64,000 nucleotides of DNA from Snodgrassella alvi (lineage in GTDB: Bacteria; Pseudomonadota; Gammaproteobacteria; Burkholderiales; Neisseriaceae): contig NZ_MEIR01000082.1 of the NCBI RefSeq assembly GCF_002777825.1, forward strand, positions 102,068 to 166,067, in the 5' to 3' direction. The translations under genes were made by a program, and so were the position numbers. This document shows positions 18,209-27,215 of the stretch, piece by piece (positions within the stretch are counted from its first letter, which is position 1; each line of letters opens with the position of its first letter). The notes beneath the pieces were generated by a model. It did no database searches and was not told the DNA's origin. It saw only the letters and a list, made by a program, of their open reading frames with translations.

Positions 18209-18484
18209 ATGAAATTATTGAAGATATCTGGGTTGATGGTTTTACTATCGCTGCTAGGAAATATTCATGCTGCACCAGTCAGTGCCACTACACCCTCAAC
18301 TTTGATTGCTGAGGCTCTGGATTGTCATCATCTGGCACAATTAACCTATACAGAGATGAACTCAGCCCAGATACAAATAGCCAAAAGCTGTGACCAGCAT
18401 GAAGCGGCGCAGGGCTGGCTCAATATATATGGAAAAATGAACCATACCGAGCTGGCAAAGGCAATGGTATATGAAGCTTCCTGA
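18209..18484 (+). CDS. small exported protein of unknown function
   Basis: A 91-residue protein with a clear signal peptide (MKLLKISGLMVLLSLLGNIHA, cleavage expected after HA-A). The mature part has two cysteines (DCHHLAQL and KSCDQHEAA) that could form a disulfide in the periplasm. A ribosome-site-like GAGTGG precedes the ATG. It lies divergent to the S24 repressor across 182 AT-rich bases, so that regulator could control it, which is inference. No family recognised. Confidence 0.65.
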   Translation: MKLLKISGLMVLLSLLGNIHAAPVSATTPSTLIAEALDCHHLAQLTYTEMNSAQIQIAKSCDQHEAAQGWLNIYGKMNHTELAKAMVYEAS

Positions 18485-18594
18485 AACTGGGTGCTACTAT
18501 TCTGCTGTGACAACTTTATTTGCACCAATTTAATTGTTTTTGTGCACAGGCATACTGATATGGTTTTAAACCAAATGTGTAATATTGGAATAAA

Positions 18595-18629
18595 AGCCTG
18601 ATTGATCGAAATAATAGATCAATCAGGCT
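18595..18629 (-). terminator. terminator after mpl
   Basis: Perfect 13-base stem AGCCTGATTGATC / GATCAATCAGGCT with a 9-base loop. The minus-strand side is followed by TTTTATT, so it mainly serves mpl; it may also stop the small exported protein transcript. Confidence 0.85.
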
Positions 18630-18689
18630 TGTAGAGAGCCTGAATCAGCATCTGGATATTCTTTGCGCCAGAAGTCAGGCATACTGCAA

Positions 18690-20093
18690 TTAATCTGCTG
18701 CTCGATGTTCTAGCTGTGTCAGTAGTTGTTGATGAATACCACCAAAGCTGCCATTACTCATTACCAGAATATGATCGCCCTGTTGTGCCTCGCCAGTAAT
18801 GGCAGCAATCAATAACTGCATATCCTGAAAAACCGCTACTTTATCCTGTAACGGACTCAGGGCAGCAGCGACATCCCAGTCAACACCACCAGCATAACAA
18901 TACACTTTATCGGCTTCTGCCAGACTGGCTGGCAGTGCAGCTTTCATGGTACCTAGCTTCATGGTGTTGGAGCGTGGCTCGAGTACAGCCAGAATACGTG
19001 CATCACCTACTTTCTGGCGCAAACCGGCAATGGTGGTGGCTATGGCTGTGGGATGATGGGCAAAATCATCATAAACAGTGATATTATTGACGATACCTTT
19101 GATTTCCATGCGCCGTTTGACATTTTCAAAACGAGCTAGTGCCGCACATGATTGCTGTACGGAAACACCGGCATGGCGGGCGGCCGCAATAACGGCCAGC
19201 GCATTCATGCGATTATGCTGCCCCAGTAGTTGCCATTCAATATGGCCTACTTTCTGTTGCTGATATAGCACATCGAAGCCGCCAGTATCAGAGACTTCGC
19301 CTACTTGCCAGTCTTTGCTGGAACCAAAGCCTTCTACCGCAGACCAGCAGCCCTGTTGTAAGACTTCGGCCAATGCTTCAGACTCTTCATTGACAACAAT
19401 CAGGCCATCACCCGGGATGGTACGAATCAGATGGTGAAACTGAGTCTGGATTGCAGCAAGATTGGGAAAAATATCCGCATGGTCATATTCCAGATTGTTC
19501 AGAATTGCAGTACGGGGACGATAATGTACAAATTTACTGCGTTTATCAAAAAAAGCTGTGTCGTATTCATCGGCCTCAATCACAAAAAACGGGCTGCAAT
19601 CGGCTGTGCCTGTGAATTGTGCTGCTGGGGGTATTTGTGGCAAGCGGGCTGATACGGCAAAATTCTGCGGCACGCCGCCAATCAGAAATCCGGGTGCCAA
19701 GCCGGCGTCTTCCAGTACCCATGCCAGCATGCTTGCCGTAGTGGTTTTGCCATGAGTACCGGCCACGGCCAGTACCCAGTGTTGTTGCAGTATATTTTCA
19801 GCCAGCCATTGCGGCCCGGAAGTATACGGCAGATTACGATTGAGAATTGCCTCAACTACAGGCATCCCGCGGCGGGCAACATTGCCAATTACATAGACAT
19901 CGGCAGGATAGCTATCCAACTGTGCTGCCTCAAATCCTTCCACCACATCAATGCCCAAATCAGCTAGCTGGGTACTCATGGGCGGATACATTTTGGCATC
20001 GCAACCGGTGACACGGTAGCCGGCCTGCTTGGCAATAGCGGCAATTCCTCCCATAAATGTTCCGCCGATACCGATGATGTGGATATGCTGCAT
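18690..20093 (-). CDS. mpl: UDP-N-acetylmuramate:L-alanyl-gamma-D-glutamyl-meso-diaminopimelate ligase
   Basis: A 467-residue Mur-ligase family enzyme that re-attaches recycled murein tripeptide to UDP-MurNAc. The N-terminal Rossmann part has HIIGIGGTFMGG, the ATP loop is AGTHGKTTT (about 113), and the central domain has IEADEYDTAFFD then EYDHADIFP. YDDFAHHPTAI and EPRSNTMKLG are hallmarks of Mpl rather than MurC. Acts in the cytosol, peptidoglycan recycling; NagZ, another recycling enzyme, is encoded about 10 kb away. Single gene. Confidence 0.95.
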   Translation of the reverse strand: MQHIHIIGIGGTFMGGIAAIAKQAGYRVTGCDAKMYPPMSTQLADLGIDVVEGFEAAQLDSYPADVYVIGNVARRGMPVVEAILNRNLPYTSGPQWLAENILQQHWVLAVAGTHGKTTTASMLAWVLEDAGLAPGFLIGGVPQNFAVSARLPQIPPAAQFTGTADCSPFFVIEADEYDTAFFDKRSKFVHYRPRTAILNNLEYDHADIFPNLAAIQTQFHHLIRTIPGDGLIVVNEESEALAEVLQQGCWSAVEGFGSSKDWQVGEVSDTGGFDVLYQQQKVGHIEWQLLGQHNRMNALAVIAAARHAGVSVQQSCAALARFENVKRRMEIKGIVNNITVYDDFAHHPTAIATTIAGLRQKVGDARILAVLEPRSNTMKLGTMKAALPASLAEADKVYCYAGGVDWDVAAALSPLQDKVAVFQDMQLLIAAITGEAQQGDHILVMSNGSFGGIHQQLLTQLEHRAAD

Positions 20094-20337
20094 TTTTCTG
20101 TCTCTATGCGGTAAAAAGCAGCATTATAGACTGTCCTTATGGTTGCTACATGTATGTTTTTTATTTTCTGTAATTGCACGCTTGTGAAAATAAATTTCAC
20201 TGTGGGCAAGCAAGTTTTGCATGCAGGTTAATTGATTACTGTCACTATTTAATGATGGCATGCATTTGGTAATTAGAATTTATCTACACTATAAATAATA
20301 ATTGCTGCCATATAACCAATTACGCTAGATATTATTA

Positions 20338-20754
20338 TCATGAATATCTGATGATATAGCGCTCCAGGATATTTTTTAGATTACCTTTGTGCCATTTTGC
20401 TGCAACAATAAAGTTGGGTACTTTAATATGATATTTCTTTTGCTCAAATGTAAATGTTATTTCCCCTCTGAAAATGCCTCTCTTAAAGCTTAAAGCAGAA
20501 ATTTTGGTCATTGGGATAATGGTTATGGATTCGGTTAAATCTGCACTTAGCGATAAACCAATCAAAATCATTTTTTCTGCATTGAAATAAATAAGCAAAT
20601 GCTTAATACATAATGTTGCCAGTCCGGAAAATAGTGCATATTGCCACGCTTTGGCATTAATCATGCCATAAATTATTGATGAGCTGTCAAAAGCTGGTAA
20701 TTGATGCTGTTCAAAATAGGTTTTGATTTGTTCTAGTTTTAAGCCACTGTTCAT
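20338..20754 (-). CDS. hypothetical protein with a possible PH-like domain
   Basis: A 138-residue protein. From about residue 50 there is a hydrophobic stretch, then alternating beta-type sequence (KMILIGLSLSADLTESITII then PMTKISALSFKRGIF) that reads like a bacterial PH-like (YokE-type) fold. No signal peptide or catalytic motif was seen. The start at 20754 (MNSGLKLEQIKTYF) is preferred; an upstream extension to 20859 has no supporting ribosome site. No operon partner. Confidence 0.55.
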   Translation of the reverse strand: MNSGLKLEQIKTYFEQHQLPAFDSSSIIYGMINAKAWQYALFSGLATLCIKHLLIYFNAEKMILIGLSLSADLTESITIIPMTKISALSFKRGIFRGEITFTFEQKKYHIKVPNFIVAAKWHKGNLKNILERYIIRYS

Positions 20755-21050
20755 ATGAGTCTCTAGTGTTATTAAGTTGGTATTCTGGATAAATATTCTA
20801 ATCATGTAGACATGACTTGTATAGCTGATAAGCGCTGAATCAACCAATATAATTATCATATTGGTTGATATGATTAAGCACAGTATTAAGGTTTTGAGTA
20901 ATGTGTGATTTATGCTGTATACATCTGGCTTTATGATTTTATAATTATCTATGAATTAGGTGTGAATAGAACAGGTTTAGCATCAATTTTAATAGGATAA
21001 AAAGCTACCCGCTGTAGGTGTTATGTATCAATGAGTACTGAGAATTTAGT

Positions 21051-21059
21051 TTATCCACA
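21051..21059 (+). promoter_or_regulatory. DnaA box
   Basis: Exact TTATCCACA consensus for DnaA binding. Confidence 0.6.
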
Positions 21060-21181
21060 AGGAAAGATGATTTATGCCGCATTTTCCCTGTTCTTTCGCC
21101 AGCCCAGTTATTAACAGGCGTGATGTGCTGGGATAAATACACATTATTCATGTTATTACTGGGATGTTATTGCATATAAAC

Positions 21182-21190
21182 TGTGGATAA
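21182..21190 (-). promoter_or_regulatory. DnaA box (inverted)
   Basis: Exact TGTGGATAA, the inverse of the DnaA consensus, facing the copy at 21051. Confidence 0.6.
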
Positions 21191-21250
21191 GTAATTTAGA
21201 TTATTGTTACTTATGAATTAAATTTAACTGATTAAATTTTAGGCAACAGC

Positions 21251-21373
21251 ATGGAACAAGACTGGATTTCCTGCTTTCAGCAGGCTAATCAACCTATACA
21301 TATGGGTATTCGGGTGTATAAATGCCTGTAGCCAGCATTTGAATTTTCTGACAATACCGGCTCGAGCCAATTA
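21251..21373 (+). pseudogene. possible small gene fragment with internal stop
   Basis: An ATG at 21251 starts MEQDWISCFQQANQPIHMG then IRVYKCL and a TAG; past the stop the same frame continues PAFEFSDNTGSSQLSL. The sequence looks protein-like on both sides of the stop, which suggests a decayed gene, but no family was recognised. Confidence 0.25.
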
Positions 21374-21441
21374 AGTTTATAGGTGTGTAGCTTTGGCTTT
21401 GCTGCGGGAGAGTGAACACTATCTGCCAGACAAAAGAAAAA

Positions 21442-21463
21442 GCTGCCTTGCATGCAAGGCAGC
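21442..21463 (-). terminator. terminator after pnp
   Basis: A perfect 22-base palindrome built on GCTGCCTTGCA and its complement. On the minus strand it is followed by TTTTTCTTTT. It overlaps a DNA-uptake-sequence-like 12-mer. Confidence 0.85.
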
Positions 21464-21468
21464 CTGAA
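21457..21468 (+). repeat. DNA uptake sequence-like 12-mer
   Basis: AGGCAGCCTGAA equals the Kingella-type dialect of the neisserial DNA uptake sequence. It overlaps the pnp terminator, a usual location for such sequences. No second full copy was noticed in the window. Confidence 0.45.
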
Positions 21469-21485
21469 AGATTGAATACTGAAAA

Positions 21486-23609
21486 TCAGTTTTCAGCTGG
21501 TTTGTATTCTTGTGGTGCTTTTTCCAGCAGAGCTTTGATGGATAAACGCACGCGGCCGCGATCGTCGATTTCTAGGGCTTTAACTTTTACTTGTTGTCCT
21601 ATCTGTAGATAATCGCTGACATTTTTTACGCGCTCGTGTGAAATCTGGCTAATGTGTACTAGGCCATCCTTACCGGGTATTACTGATACAATCGCACCAA
21701 CATTATTATCCAGAATCTTGATCACTGTACCTTCGTATACTTTGCCTACTTCCACTTCGGCAGTAATCTCTTCAATACGACGTTTGGCAGCTTCACCTGC
21801 TTCGCTGGTGCTGGCCGCAATGGTGATGGTACCATCTTCGGCAATATTGATTTCAGTGCCGGTTTCTGCGGTTAATGCACGGATGGTTTCACCACCTTTA
21901 CCAATGACATCGCGAATTTTATCCTGATGAATTTTCATGCTAAATAAACGCGGTGCATGAGCCGATAATTCCTGCGGGCCTTCTACGGCTTCCTGCATCT
22001 GGCTAAGGATTTTCAAGCGTGCTTCTTTGGCCTGAGCCAGAGCAATCTGCATGATTTCTTTGGTAATGCCCTGAATCTTGATGTCCATTTGCAGGGCAGT
22101 CACACCGGTAGTGGTACCGGCTACTTTGAAGTCCATATCACCAAGGTGGTCTTCATCACCCAGAATATCGGTTAAAACGGCAAATTTATTGCCATCCAGT
22201 ATCAAGCCCATGGCGATACCGGCCACATGGCTTTTCAGAGGTACACCAGCATTAAGCAGGCTCAAACATCCGGCACACACGCTAGCCATGGAAGAAGAAC
22301 CGTTGGATTCGGTGATTTCTGATACTACACGCATGGTGTAGCTGAAATCTTCCACATCAGGCAGAACAGCCAGTAATGCGCGTTTTGCCAGTCGGCCATG
22401 ACCGATTTCGCGTCGTTTAGGTGCGCCCATGCGTCCTACTTCACCAGTTGAATAAGGCGGGAAGTTATAGTGCAGCATAAAGCGGTCGGTATATTCGCCG
22501 CTTAGGGCATCAATAATCTGCTCGTCACGCTGGGTACCCAAGGTAGCAGTGGCCAGTGACTGGGTTTCACCGCGAGTAAATAAAGCAGAACCATGGGTAC
22601 GTGGCAATACGCCAGTCTGGATATCAATCGGGCGCACGGTACGGGTATCGCGACCATCGATACGTGGCTGACCTTCGAGAATTTGGCCACGAACCACTTC
22701 TTTTTCCAAATCTTTGAAAATACCGCGAATCTGATTGGCGAGTAAGGTATCGGTTTCTTCGGTAATCAGGGCTGCTTCTACCGCTGCCCATGCCTCATCC
22801 AGCTTGGCCGTGCGTGCCTGTTTCTGTTTGATTTTGAACGCTGCATCGATGGTTGCACCAGCCAGCTCGCGCACTTGCGCCACCAAGTTTTTATCTGTAG
22901 CCGGTGCCTGCCAATCCCATACTTCCGGATTCACTTCGTCGGCAAATTCATTAATGGCACGAATAGCGGCCTGCATTTGTTCATGTCCGAATACTACTGC
23001 GCCAAGCATGGTTTCTTCAGACAAAATATCTGCTTCAGATTCCACCATCAGTACTGCTTTTTCAGTACCGGCCACTACTAAATCCAGTTGTGACTGAGCC
23101 AACTGGGCTTTAGTAGGATTAAGTACATATTCGCCATTTACATAGCCAACGCGTGCAGCACCAATCGGGCCGGCAAAAGGTACACCTGTTAGCAATAGTG
23201 CGGCTGAGGCGCCTAGCATGGCCGGAATGTCTGAATCTATTTCCGGGTCAACTGATACCACCATAGCCACAATCTGGATATCGTTAAAGAAACCTTCTGG
23301 AAATAAAGGACGAATCGGACGGTCAATCAGACGGCTGGTAAGAATTTCTTTTTCGCTCTGCTTGCCTTCACGTTTGAAGAAGCCACCCGGGATTTTACCA
23401 GCGGCATAGGTACGTTCAAGATAGTCTACAGTAAGCGGGAAAAAATCCTGGCCGGGTTTTACTTCCTTAGCAGCTGTAACCGCCACCAGTACTACGGTGT
23501 CACCCATGGAAATTTTTACTGCACCAGCCGCCTGACGGGCAATTTCACCGGTTTCTAAAGTAACAGTCTGATTACCGTACTGGAATGTTTTAATGTGTTT
23601 ATTAAACAT
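21486..23609 (-). CDS. pnp: polyribonucleotide nucleotidyltransferase (PNPase)
   Basis: A 707-residue phosphorolytic 3'-5' exoribonuclease. Two RNase PH domains (about 10-230 and 310-540) flank the all-helical linker; the first contains [20 protein letters not shown], the second [16 protein letters not shown] [14 protein letters not shown] and the GSSSMASVC active-site loop. KH (about 555-610, [12 protein letters not shown]) and S1 (about 622-690, [16 protein letters not shown]) domains follow. The start at 23609 ([12 protein letters not shown]) is the family start; an extension to 23684 has none. rpsO, the usual neighbour, is 3.5 kb away here. Part of the RNA degradosome in many bacteria. 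Confidence 0.96.
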   Translation of the reverse strand: MFNKHIKTFQYGNQTVTLETGEIARQAAGAVKISMGDTVVLVAVTAAKEVKPGQDFFPLTVDYLERTYAAGKIPGGFFKREGKQSEKEILTSRLIDRPIRPLFPEGFFNDIQIVAMVVSVDPEIDSDIPAMLGASAALLLTGVPFAGPIGAARVGYVNGEYVLNPTKAQLAQSQLDLVVAGTEKAVLMVESEADILSEETMLGAVVFGHEQMQAAIRAINEFADEVNPEVWDWQAPATDKNLVAQVRELAGATIDAAFKIKQKQARTAKLDEAWAAVEAALITEETDTLLANQIRGIFKDLEKEVVRGQILEGQPRIDGRDTRTVRPIDIQTGVLPRTHGSALFTRGETQSLATATLGTQRDEQIIDALSGEYTDRFMLHYNFPPYSTGEVGRMGAPKRREIGHGRLAKRALLAVLPDVEDFSYTMRVVSEITESNGSSSMASVCAGCLSLLNAGVPLKSHVAGIAMGLILDGNKFAVLTDILGDEDHLGDMDFKVAGTTTGVTALQMDIKIQGITKEIMQIALAQAKEARLKILSQMQEAVEGPQELSAHAPRLFSMKIHQDKIRDVIGKGGETIRALTAETGTEINIAEDGTITIAASTSEAGEAAKRRIEEITAEVEVGKVYEGTVIKILDNNVGAIVSVIPGKDGLVHISQISHERVKNVSDYLQIGQQVKVKALEIDDRGRVRLSIKALLEKAPQEYKPAEN

Positions 23610-24034
23610 GCTGAACTTTCTGTTCTGAATTTCACAAAAGCCGCACCTGCTAAAAAACCTAACAATGTATACGTAACTACACATCTACATGGGTAGGGTT
23701 TCTGGCTGGGCGAAATTTGCAAAATGATTACTAAATTAGGTTTATACGGGGCTGTAGCAGCCACAAATACATTTTGTATTATGGACAAATTCTAACATAT
23801 ATTTTTTACCTTATCGCAAGCGCGATGACAGTCTGCTGGTATATGTCTATTTAATTTATGTGTTTTTAGTCTTTTTATGGCTGAAATGATAATTTTCATT
23901 CAAATGTTGATATTTTTTTACAATTATTTGGTATATATTAAACTATCTATTTGTATGTTAGAATAAATTTTATTTATGTCAATCTTAATGGTTCAGTCGG
24001 ATATGGCTGTACCTATATCAATGTGGAACAATCT
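23610..24034. other. divergent intergenic region pnp / thioesterase
   Basis: 425 AT-rich bases that must hold both promoters and the pnp leader. No feature beyond AT-rich tracts was seen. Confidence 0.4.
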
Positions 24035-24610
24035 ATGTCTGAACTTTTATATAAAAAACCAACTGACAGTGATGTTTTGTTATCAGTGGTGATGCATCCG
24101 GAAGACACCAATGCCAATAACACTATTTTCGGCGGGCGTATTCTGGCTCTGATGGATCAAGCGGCCTATGCGTGTGCCTGTAAGCATGCACGCGCTGTAA
24201 CCGTAACTGCGGCTATCAATACAGTTAATTTCCGTACGCCGATTTATGTTGGTGATCTGGTATCGATTAAAGCACGGGTAAATTATGTGGGCAAATCATC
24301 CATGATGATTGGTATCCGTGTGGAAGCAGAAAATCTGCTTACAGGGGAAACACGCCATAGTAATTCTAGCTATTTCACTATGGTGGCGATTGATTCTGCT
24401 ACCGGCAAGCCGCAAGCCGTACCCGGTCTGATTCTGGAAACGCCCAATGAAGTACGCCGTTTTGTGCGCTCATATACGCGTAAAATGGAACAACAGGAAA
24501 GTCTGAAAGAATTTCAGGTTAAAGCTTTCCATTTGAATAAAGAGCATCTGGACTGGTGTCAGACTCAGAATGCGCGGCTAAATGCTGATTTGTATAATGA
24601 AATAGAATAA
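24035..24610 (+). CDS. acyl-CoA thioesterase (hotdog fold)
   Basis: A 191-residue acyl-CoA hydrolase. The single hotdog domain (about 15-140) has HPEDTNANNTIFGGRILALM, the N/D-type catalytic helix, then INTVNFRTPIYVGDLVSIKA typical of ACOT/YciA-type enzymes. They hydrolyse acyl-CoA to free acid and CoA in the cytosol. The C-terminal 45 residues are charged and not part of the fold. The start at 24035 (MSELLYKKP) with GGAA 8 bases upstream is preferred over the ATG at 23951. Longer than E. coli YciA (132). Confidence 0.88.
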   Translation: MSELLYKKPTDSDVLLSVVMHPEDTNANNTIFGGRILALMDQAAYACACKHARAVTVTAAINTVNFRTPIYVGDLVSIKARVNYVGKSSMMIGIRVEAENLLTGETRHSNSSYFTMVAIDSATGKPQAVPGLILETPNEVRRFVRSYTRKMEQQESLKEFQVKAFHLNKEHLDWCQTQNARLNADLYNEIE

Positions 24611-24734
24611 TGCAGATTTGTTTGCATTTCTCTTCTGCCGGTGTGTAATATTGATTTTTCAGCCTTGATTAAAGGCTATTTGTTCTACTTATCACCATAT
24701 CCCTGTCTGGTGTTATTGCACAATCGCCAGTATG

Positions 24735-25205
24735 GATTTGAAATTAATGACTTTAGAGAATTTTTTAGCTATTGGTGACAAATACAAAGAAATTAGTAGC
24801 CTTAAAAGATTTGTAATTGCTCCAGCAGTTGAACAAATCAATACCAATACTGATTTTAATATTGATATTTCATTTAGAAAATGTAAGCGCGAAAATGCTG
24901 GATACAGCTAAGATTTAACCAAAAACAGGAAGCCAAAGCATTGGCCGATGAAGCTAAAGCAAAGCGTAAAGCCAGAACCATACAAAACCAAGTGGCAAAA
25001 CAAAATCGCTTGATTATTGATTGAAGAACAGAAGCAAGCTAACCAAGCCAGTGAATAACAAGCAGCAATTGACTGGGAAAATGTTCCGGTTGGCACGATA
25101 TATCACGACAAGACTGGCAAGCAATGGCAGAAGGAAGTCAGTGGCTTCCTACATTGTTTTGAAAACAATGCCAGTATTCCTCTGGTCAAATCGGTAAAGC
25201 TTTAG
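24735..25205 (+). pseudogene. decayed Rep_3-family plasmid replication initiator, C-terminal half
   Basis: Read through several frameshifts and stops, the DNA encodes MDLKLMTLENFLAIGDKYKE, SSLKRFVIAPAVEQINTNTD, FNIDISFRKCKRENAG, then RFNQKQEAKALADEAKAKRK, and near the end AIDWENVPVGTIYHDKTGK. This is the second winged-helix domain and charged tail of RepB/Rep_3 plasmid initiators (LKRFVIxPAVEQIN). Frame breaks lie near 24910 and 25020, plus a TAA near 25056. The N-terminal half is absent. It indicates past capture of a plasmid in this chromosome; it cannot make a working protein. Confidence 0.75.
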
Positions 25206-25222
25206 CATCAGGGGCACTCATA

Positions 25223-25386
25223 CGAAAAGATGTACCAACGTCACAAATGCTAAATCTGGACTGAGTGATGAAGCAAACAGCCATATCAGGGCTGAAATTG
25301 CTATAAAGCTGGTTGATAATCCGACAGCATTCAGTCTGGACATGGCTGCCACACTTTATCAGGCAATGACAGGCAAACCATTTTAA
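25223..25386 (+). pseudogene. plasmid- or phage-derived gene fragment, unknown
   Basis: An open frame without a start reads SGLSDEANSHIRAEIAIKL, VDNPTAFSLDMAATLYQAMT and ends GKPF-stop. The composition is clearly protein-like. It lies directly after the Rep remnant. No family recognised. Confidence 0.35.
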
Positions 25387-25521
25387 TTGCGGTGGAATCT
25401 GTCATGAGTGGGTAGGAGAATCCTTTGTGATTCGCCGTCCTCCTTATGTGGCGGTTACCGCTAACCCTGCCTATTCCCAAGCGTTTAGCGGCGCTAAGGT
25501 TAGTGAGATTCAACTAACATA
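25387..25521 (+). pseudogene. short protein-like fragment ahead of the 25535 gene
   Basis: The frame reads NHFNCGGICHEWVGESFVIR then RPPYVAVTANPAYSQAFSG and ends at 25521 without a start codon. The layout, a start-less frame ending just before a small gene, recalls ash-type leader frames of phage elements. That comparison is weak. Confidence 0.25.
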
Positions 25522-25534
25522 AGGAAACATTTTA

Positions 25535-25815
25535 ATGTACTCATACAAAAGTAAAATTCTGAACCTTGTCGACATTTCCATACCTGAAACAGACAGTACA
25601 CAATTAAGCCATGATATTCACCAGGCAATTTGTGAGTTGTCTTATAGCTTGCAAGGTATTAGTTATAGTACTTATGCCGCTGCCTGCTCTTTCTGGCAGA
25701 AGATAAAACGTGGCTTGAAACAGGGACGCTAGAACAATTACAAGCTGTCTGTATCATAAGCGAGCTATTAAATTTTATGGTACATACTGAAGCGCGATTA
25801 AGTCATAGACTGTAA
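25535..25815 (+). pseudogene. small unknown gene with a frameshift
   Basis: ATG at 25535 with AAGGAAA upstream opens MYSYKSKILNLVDISIPETD and runs to a TAG at 25730-25732. Around 25690 protein-like sense shifts to the next frame (LAEDKTWLETGTLEQLQAV then CIISELLNFMVHTEARLS) and ends at 25815. The joined product would be about 93 residues, mostly helical. Probably a decayed accessory-element gene. No family known to me. Confidence 0.45.
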
Positions 25816-25828
25816 GCTAAATAACGAA

Positions 25829-25848
25829 AAAGCCCCGTTTGAGGCTTT
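25829..25848. terminator. short bidirectional terminator
   Basis: Stem AAAGCC / GGCTTT with an 8-base loop, A-run on the left and TTTATTT on the right. Weak stem. Confidence 0.5.
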
Positions 25849-25856
25849 ATTTAATT

Positions 25857-26195
25857 TCACAAAGATTTTGCAGCTTGTTTCTGTTCATATCGCGCTATCT
25901 CATTATCAAACTCTTGTTTTTCTTGTTTGATCCTTTCAACAACAACGGAATAATCAGTACCTTGTAAATAAGGTGGTGCTAATTCAGGACACAGATTATA
26001 GACAAGCATATTTATGTTAATCATATTACCTAAAGCTGTTCCACATGCATGAACAGTTAGATCAGGGTAAAAATGATATTTATGTCGTAGATCAAGAGCA
26101 AATTGATCAAGAGCCTTACCTAATTCATTAGCTCTCTGGTTAATCTCAACTAGTTGCTCATGAGAAAATTCTGATTTGTCCATATCCATTACCAA
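25857..26195 (-). CDS. hypothetical protein, possible partner of the upstream gene
   Basis: A 112-residue mostly helical protein (MDKSEFSHEQLVEINQRANE, LGKALDQFALDLRHKYHFYP) with a hydrophobic middle containing VHACGTALGNMININMLVYN. No signal peptide. Its start overlaps the end of the 26189-26611 frame by 7 bp, so they would be co-translated. Such a pair of small genes is seen in toxin-immunity modules, but there is no sequence evidence for that function. Confidence 0.5.
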   Translation of the reverse strand: MVMDMDKSEFSHEQLVEINQRANELGKALDQFALDLRHKYHFYPDLTVHACGTALGNMININMLVYNLCPELAPPYLQGTDYSVVVERIKQEKQEFDNEIARYEQKQAAKSL

Positions 26196-26611
26196 TGATG
26201 ATTCGCCGCCCCGCCAGGTAAGTCAAAAATACCTCCACTATCAGGGTCAAGACAATACGTATAGGCCGCATAACACTGATGAAACCTTATATTAGGAATC
26301 AGGCCTGCAGTACAGCAATTATTTTTCTGGTTGAACTGTTTAAGCTGACTTACTGATAAACTCAGCAACCCTGCACTATCTTGTTTTTGATTCTGTTTCT
26401 TACTACTCAACATACTAGCTACACTAGAATGCTTTTGGTCGGCAGCGGTAGCAGTTACTGCTGATACATTAAAGCTGCCAGTATTGATAAAGAAATTAAA
26501 CGCTTTAACATCAAAGCTCCTCCTATTTGCTGGTAAATAAGTAAATTTATAGTAAATAGAATTTAAATATAAATTAATATGTTGAAATTTATTTTGTTTC
26601 AATTTTGTCAC
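26189..26611 (-). CDS. hypothetical protein, perhaps a truncated gene
   Basis: A 140-codon frame. The first 40 residues are low-complexity and Asn/Phe-rich and may be non-coding. From about residue 60 it reads DQKHSSVASMLSSKKQNQKQ and then LLSLSVSQLKQFNQKNNCCT, ending with a Cys/Tyr-rich tail (FHQCYAAYTYCLDPDSGG). No family recognised. It may be the C-terminal remainder of a longer protein. It overlaps the following 112-residue gene by 7 bp. Confidence 0.35.
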   Translation of the reverse strand: MTKLKQNKFQHINLYLNSIYYKFTYLPANRRSFDVKAFNFFINTGSFNVSAVTATAADQKHSSVASMLSSKKQNQKQDSAGLLSLSVSQLKQFNQKNNCCTAGLIPNIRFHQCYAAYTYCLDPDSGGIFDLPGGAANHHW

Positions 26612-26810
26612 ATACTTGGTTCGTCATCATCCTTATCATTACTCGGCGCAATCGCAACCCTTTTAGTTTTCTTCTGGTCAAGTATCCTGTCGCACTCTCA
26701 ACCTATTCTATACTGTTGTTTTAAGCTTGTTATAGGCGTTCCGAAGGCTGTCCATGCCTCGGCTAATTGCCATTGTTGCCTGCTCAAAGTAGAAAGGTAC
26801 GATAAGGTAT

Positions 26811-26842
26811 AAAAAAGCCGTCTTTAAAAAGACGGCTTTTTT
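26811..26842 (-). terminator. terminator after rpsO
   Basis: Strong stem GCCGTCTT / AAGACGGC with a four-base loop, bordered by six A and six T, so able to act in both directions. Confidence 0.92.
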
Positions 26843-26859
26843 GGTCAAACGAGATATGC

Positions 26860-27126
26860 TTATTTACGCAGACCCAGACGAGCAATCAGTTCGCGATAGG
26901 TATCCGGTTTGGTGCGACGGATATACGCCAGCAAACGACGACGGGCACTTACCATTTTCAACAGACCACGACGGCTGTGGTGATCTTTTGGGTTGGCTTT
27001 GAAGTGGCCAGTCAGGTCATTAATACGGAAAGTCAACAACGCGATTTGTACTTCAGAAGAACCAGTGTCTCCTTCGGTACGCTGATAATCTTTAACGATT
27101 TGTGCTTTTTGTTCAACAGATAACAT
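26860..27126 (-). CDS. rpsO: 30S ribosomal protein S15
   Basis: An 88-residue ribosomal protein binding 16S rRNA in the platform. [54 protein letters not shown] and a terminal LIARLGLRK are diagnostic. The start at 27126 with GAGTGA upstream gives the standard length. It follows truB on the same strand at 89 bp, the usual truB-rpsO order. In many bacteria S15 represses its own translation; the leader here was not folded. Confidence 0.97.
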   Translation of the reverse strand: MLSVEQKAQIVKDYQRTEGDTGSSEVQIALLTFRINDLTGHFKANPKDHHSRRGLLKMVSARRRLLAYIRRTKPDTYRELIARLGLRK

Positions 27127-27215
27127 GTAATTCACTCTTAAAAAAAGCCTTGCGGCAGACAAGTTGGCCAAGCTAACCATGGTGTGATTAACAACTACCA
27201 ACTCCAGATACGTAT

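Larger units (their letters stand above)
20860..21250. other. intergenic region with two perfect DnaA boxes
   Basis: AT-rich stretch without genes. It holds TTATCCACA at 21051-21059 and its reverse complement TGTGGATAA at 21182-21190, spaced about 130 bp, with several near matches between them. No other function was seen. Confidence 0.5.

Noticed and set aside
21042..21200. Chromosomal origin oriC
   Set aside because: Only two perfect DnaA boxes, no dnaA/dnaN/rnpA context and no way to measure strand skew here; kept only as a finding.
26579..26812. 77-codon plus-strand frame ahead of the rpsO terminator
   Set aside because: Hydrophobic Cys/Leu/Ser-rich translation without start signals; runs into the terminator, so likely chance.
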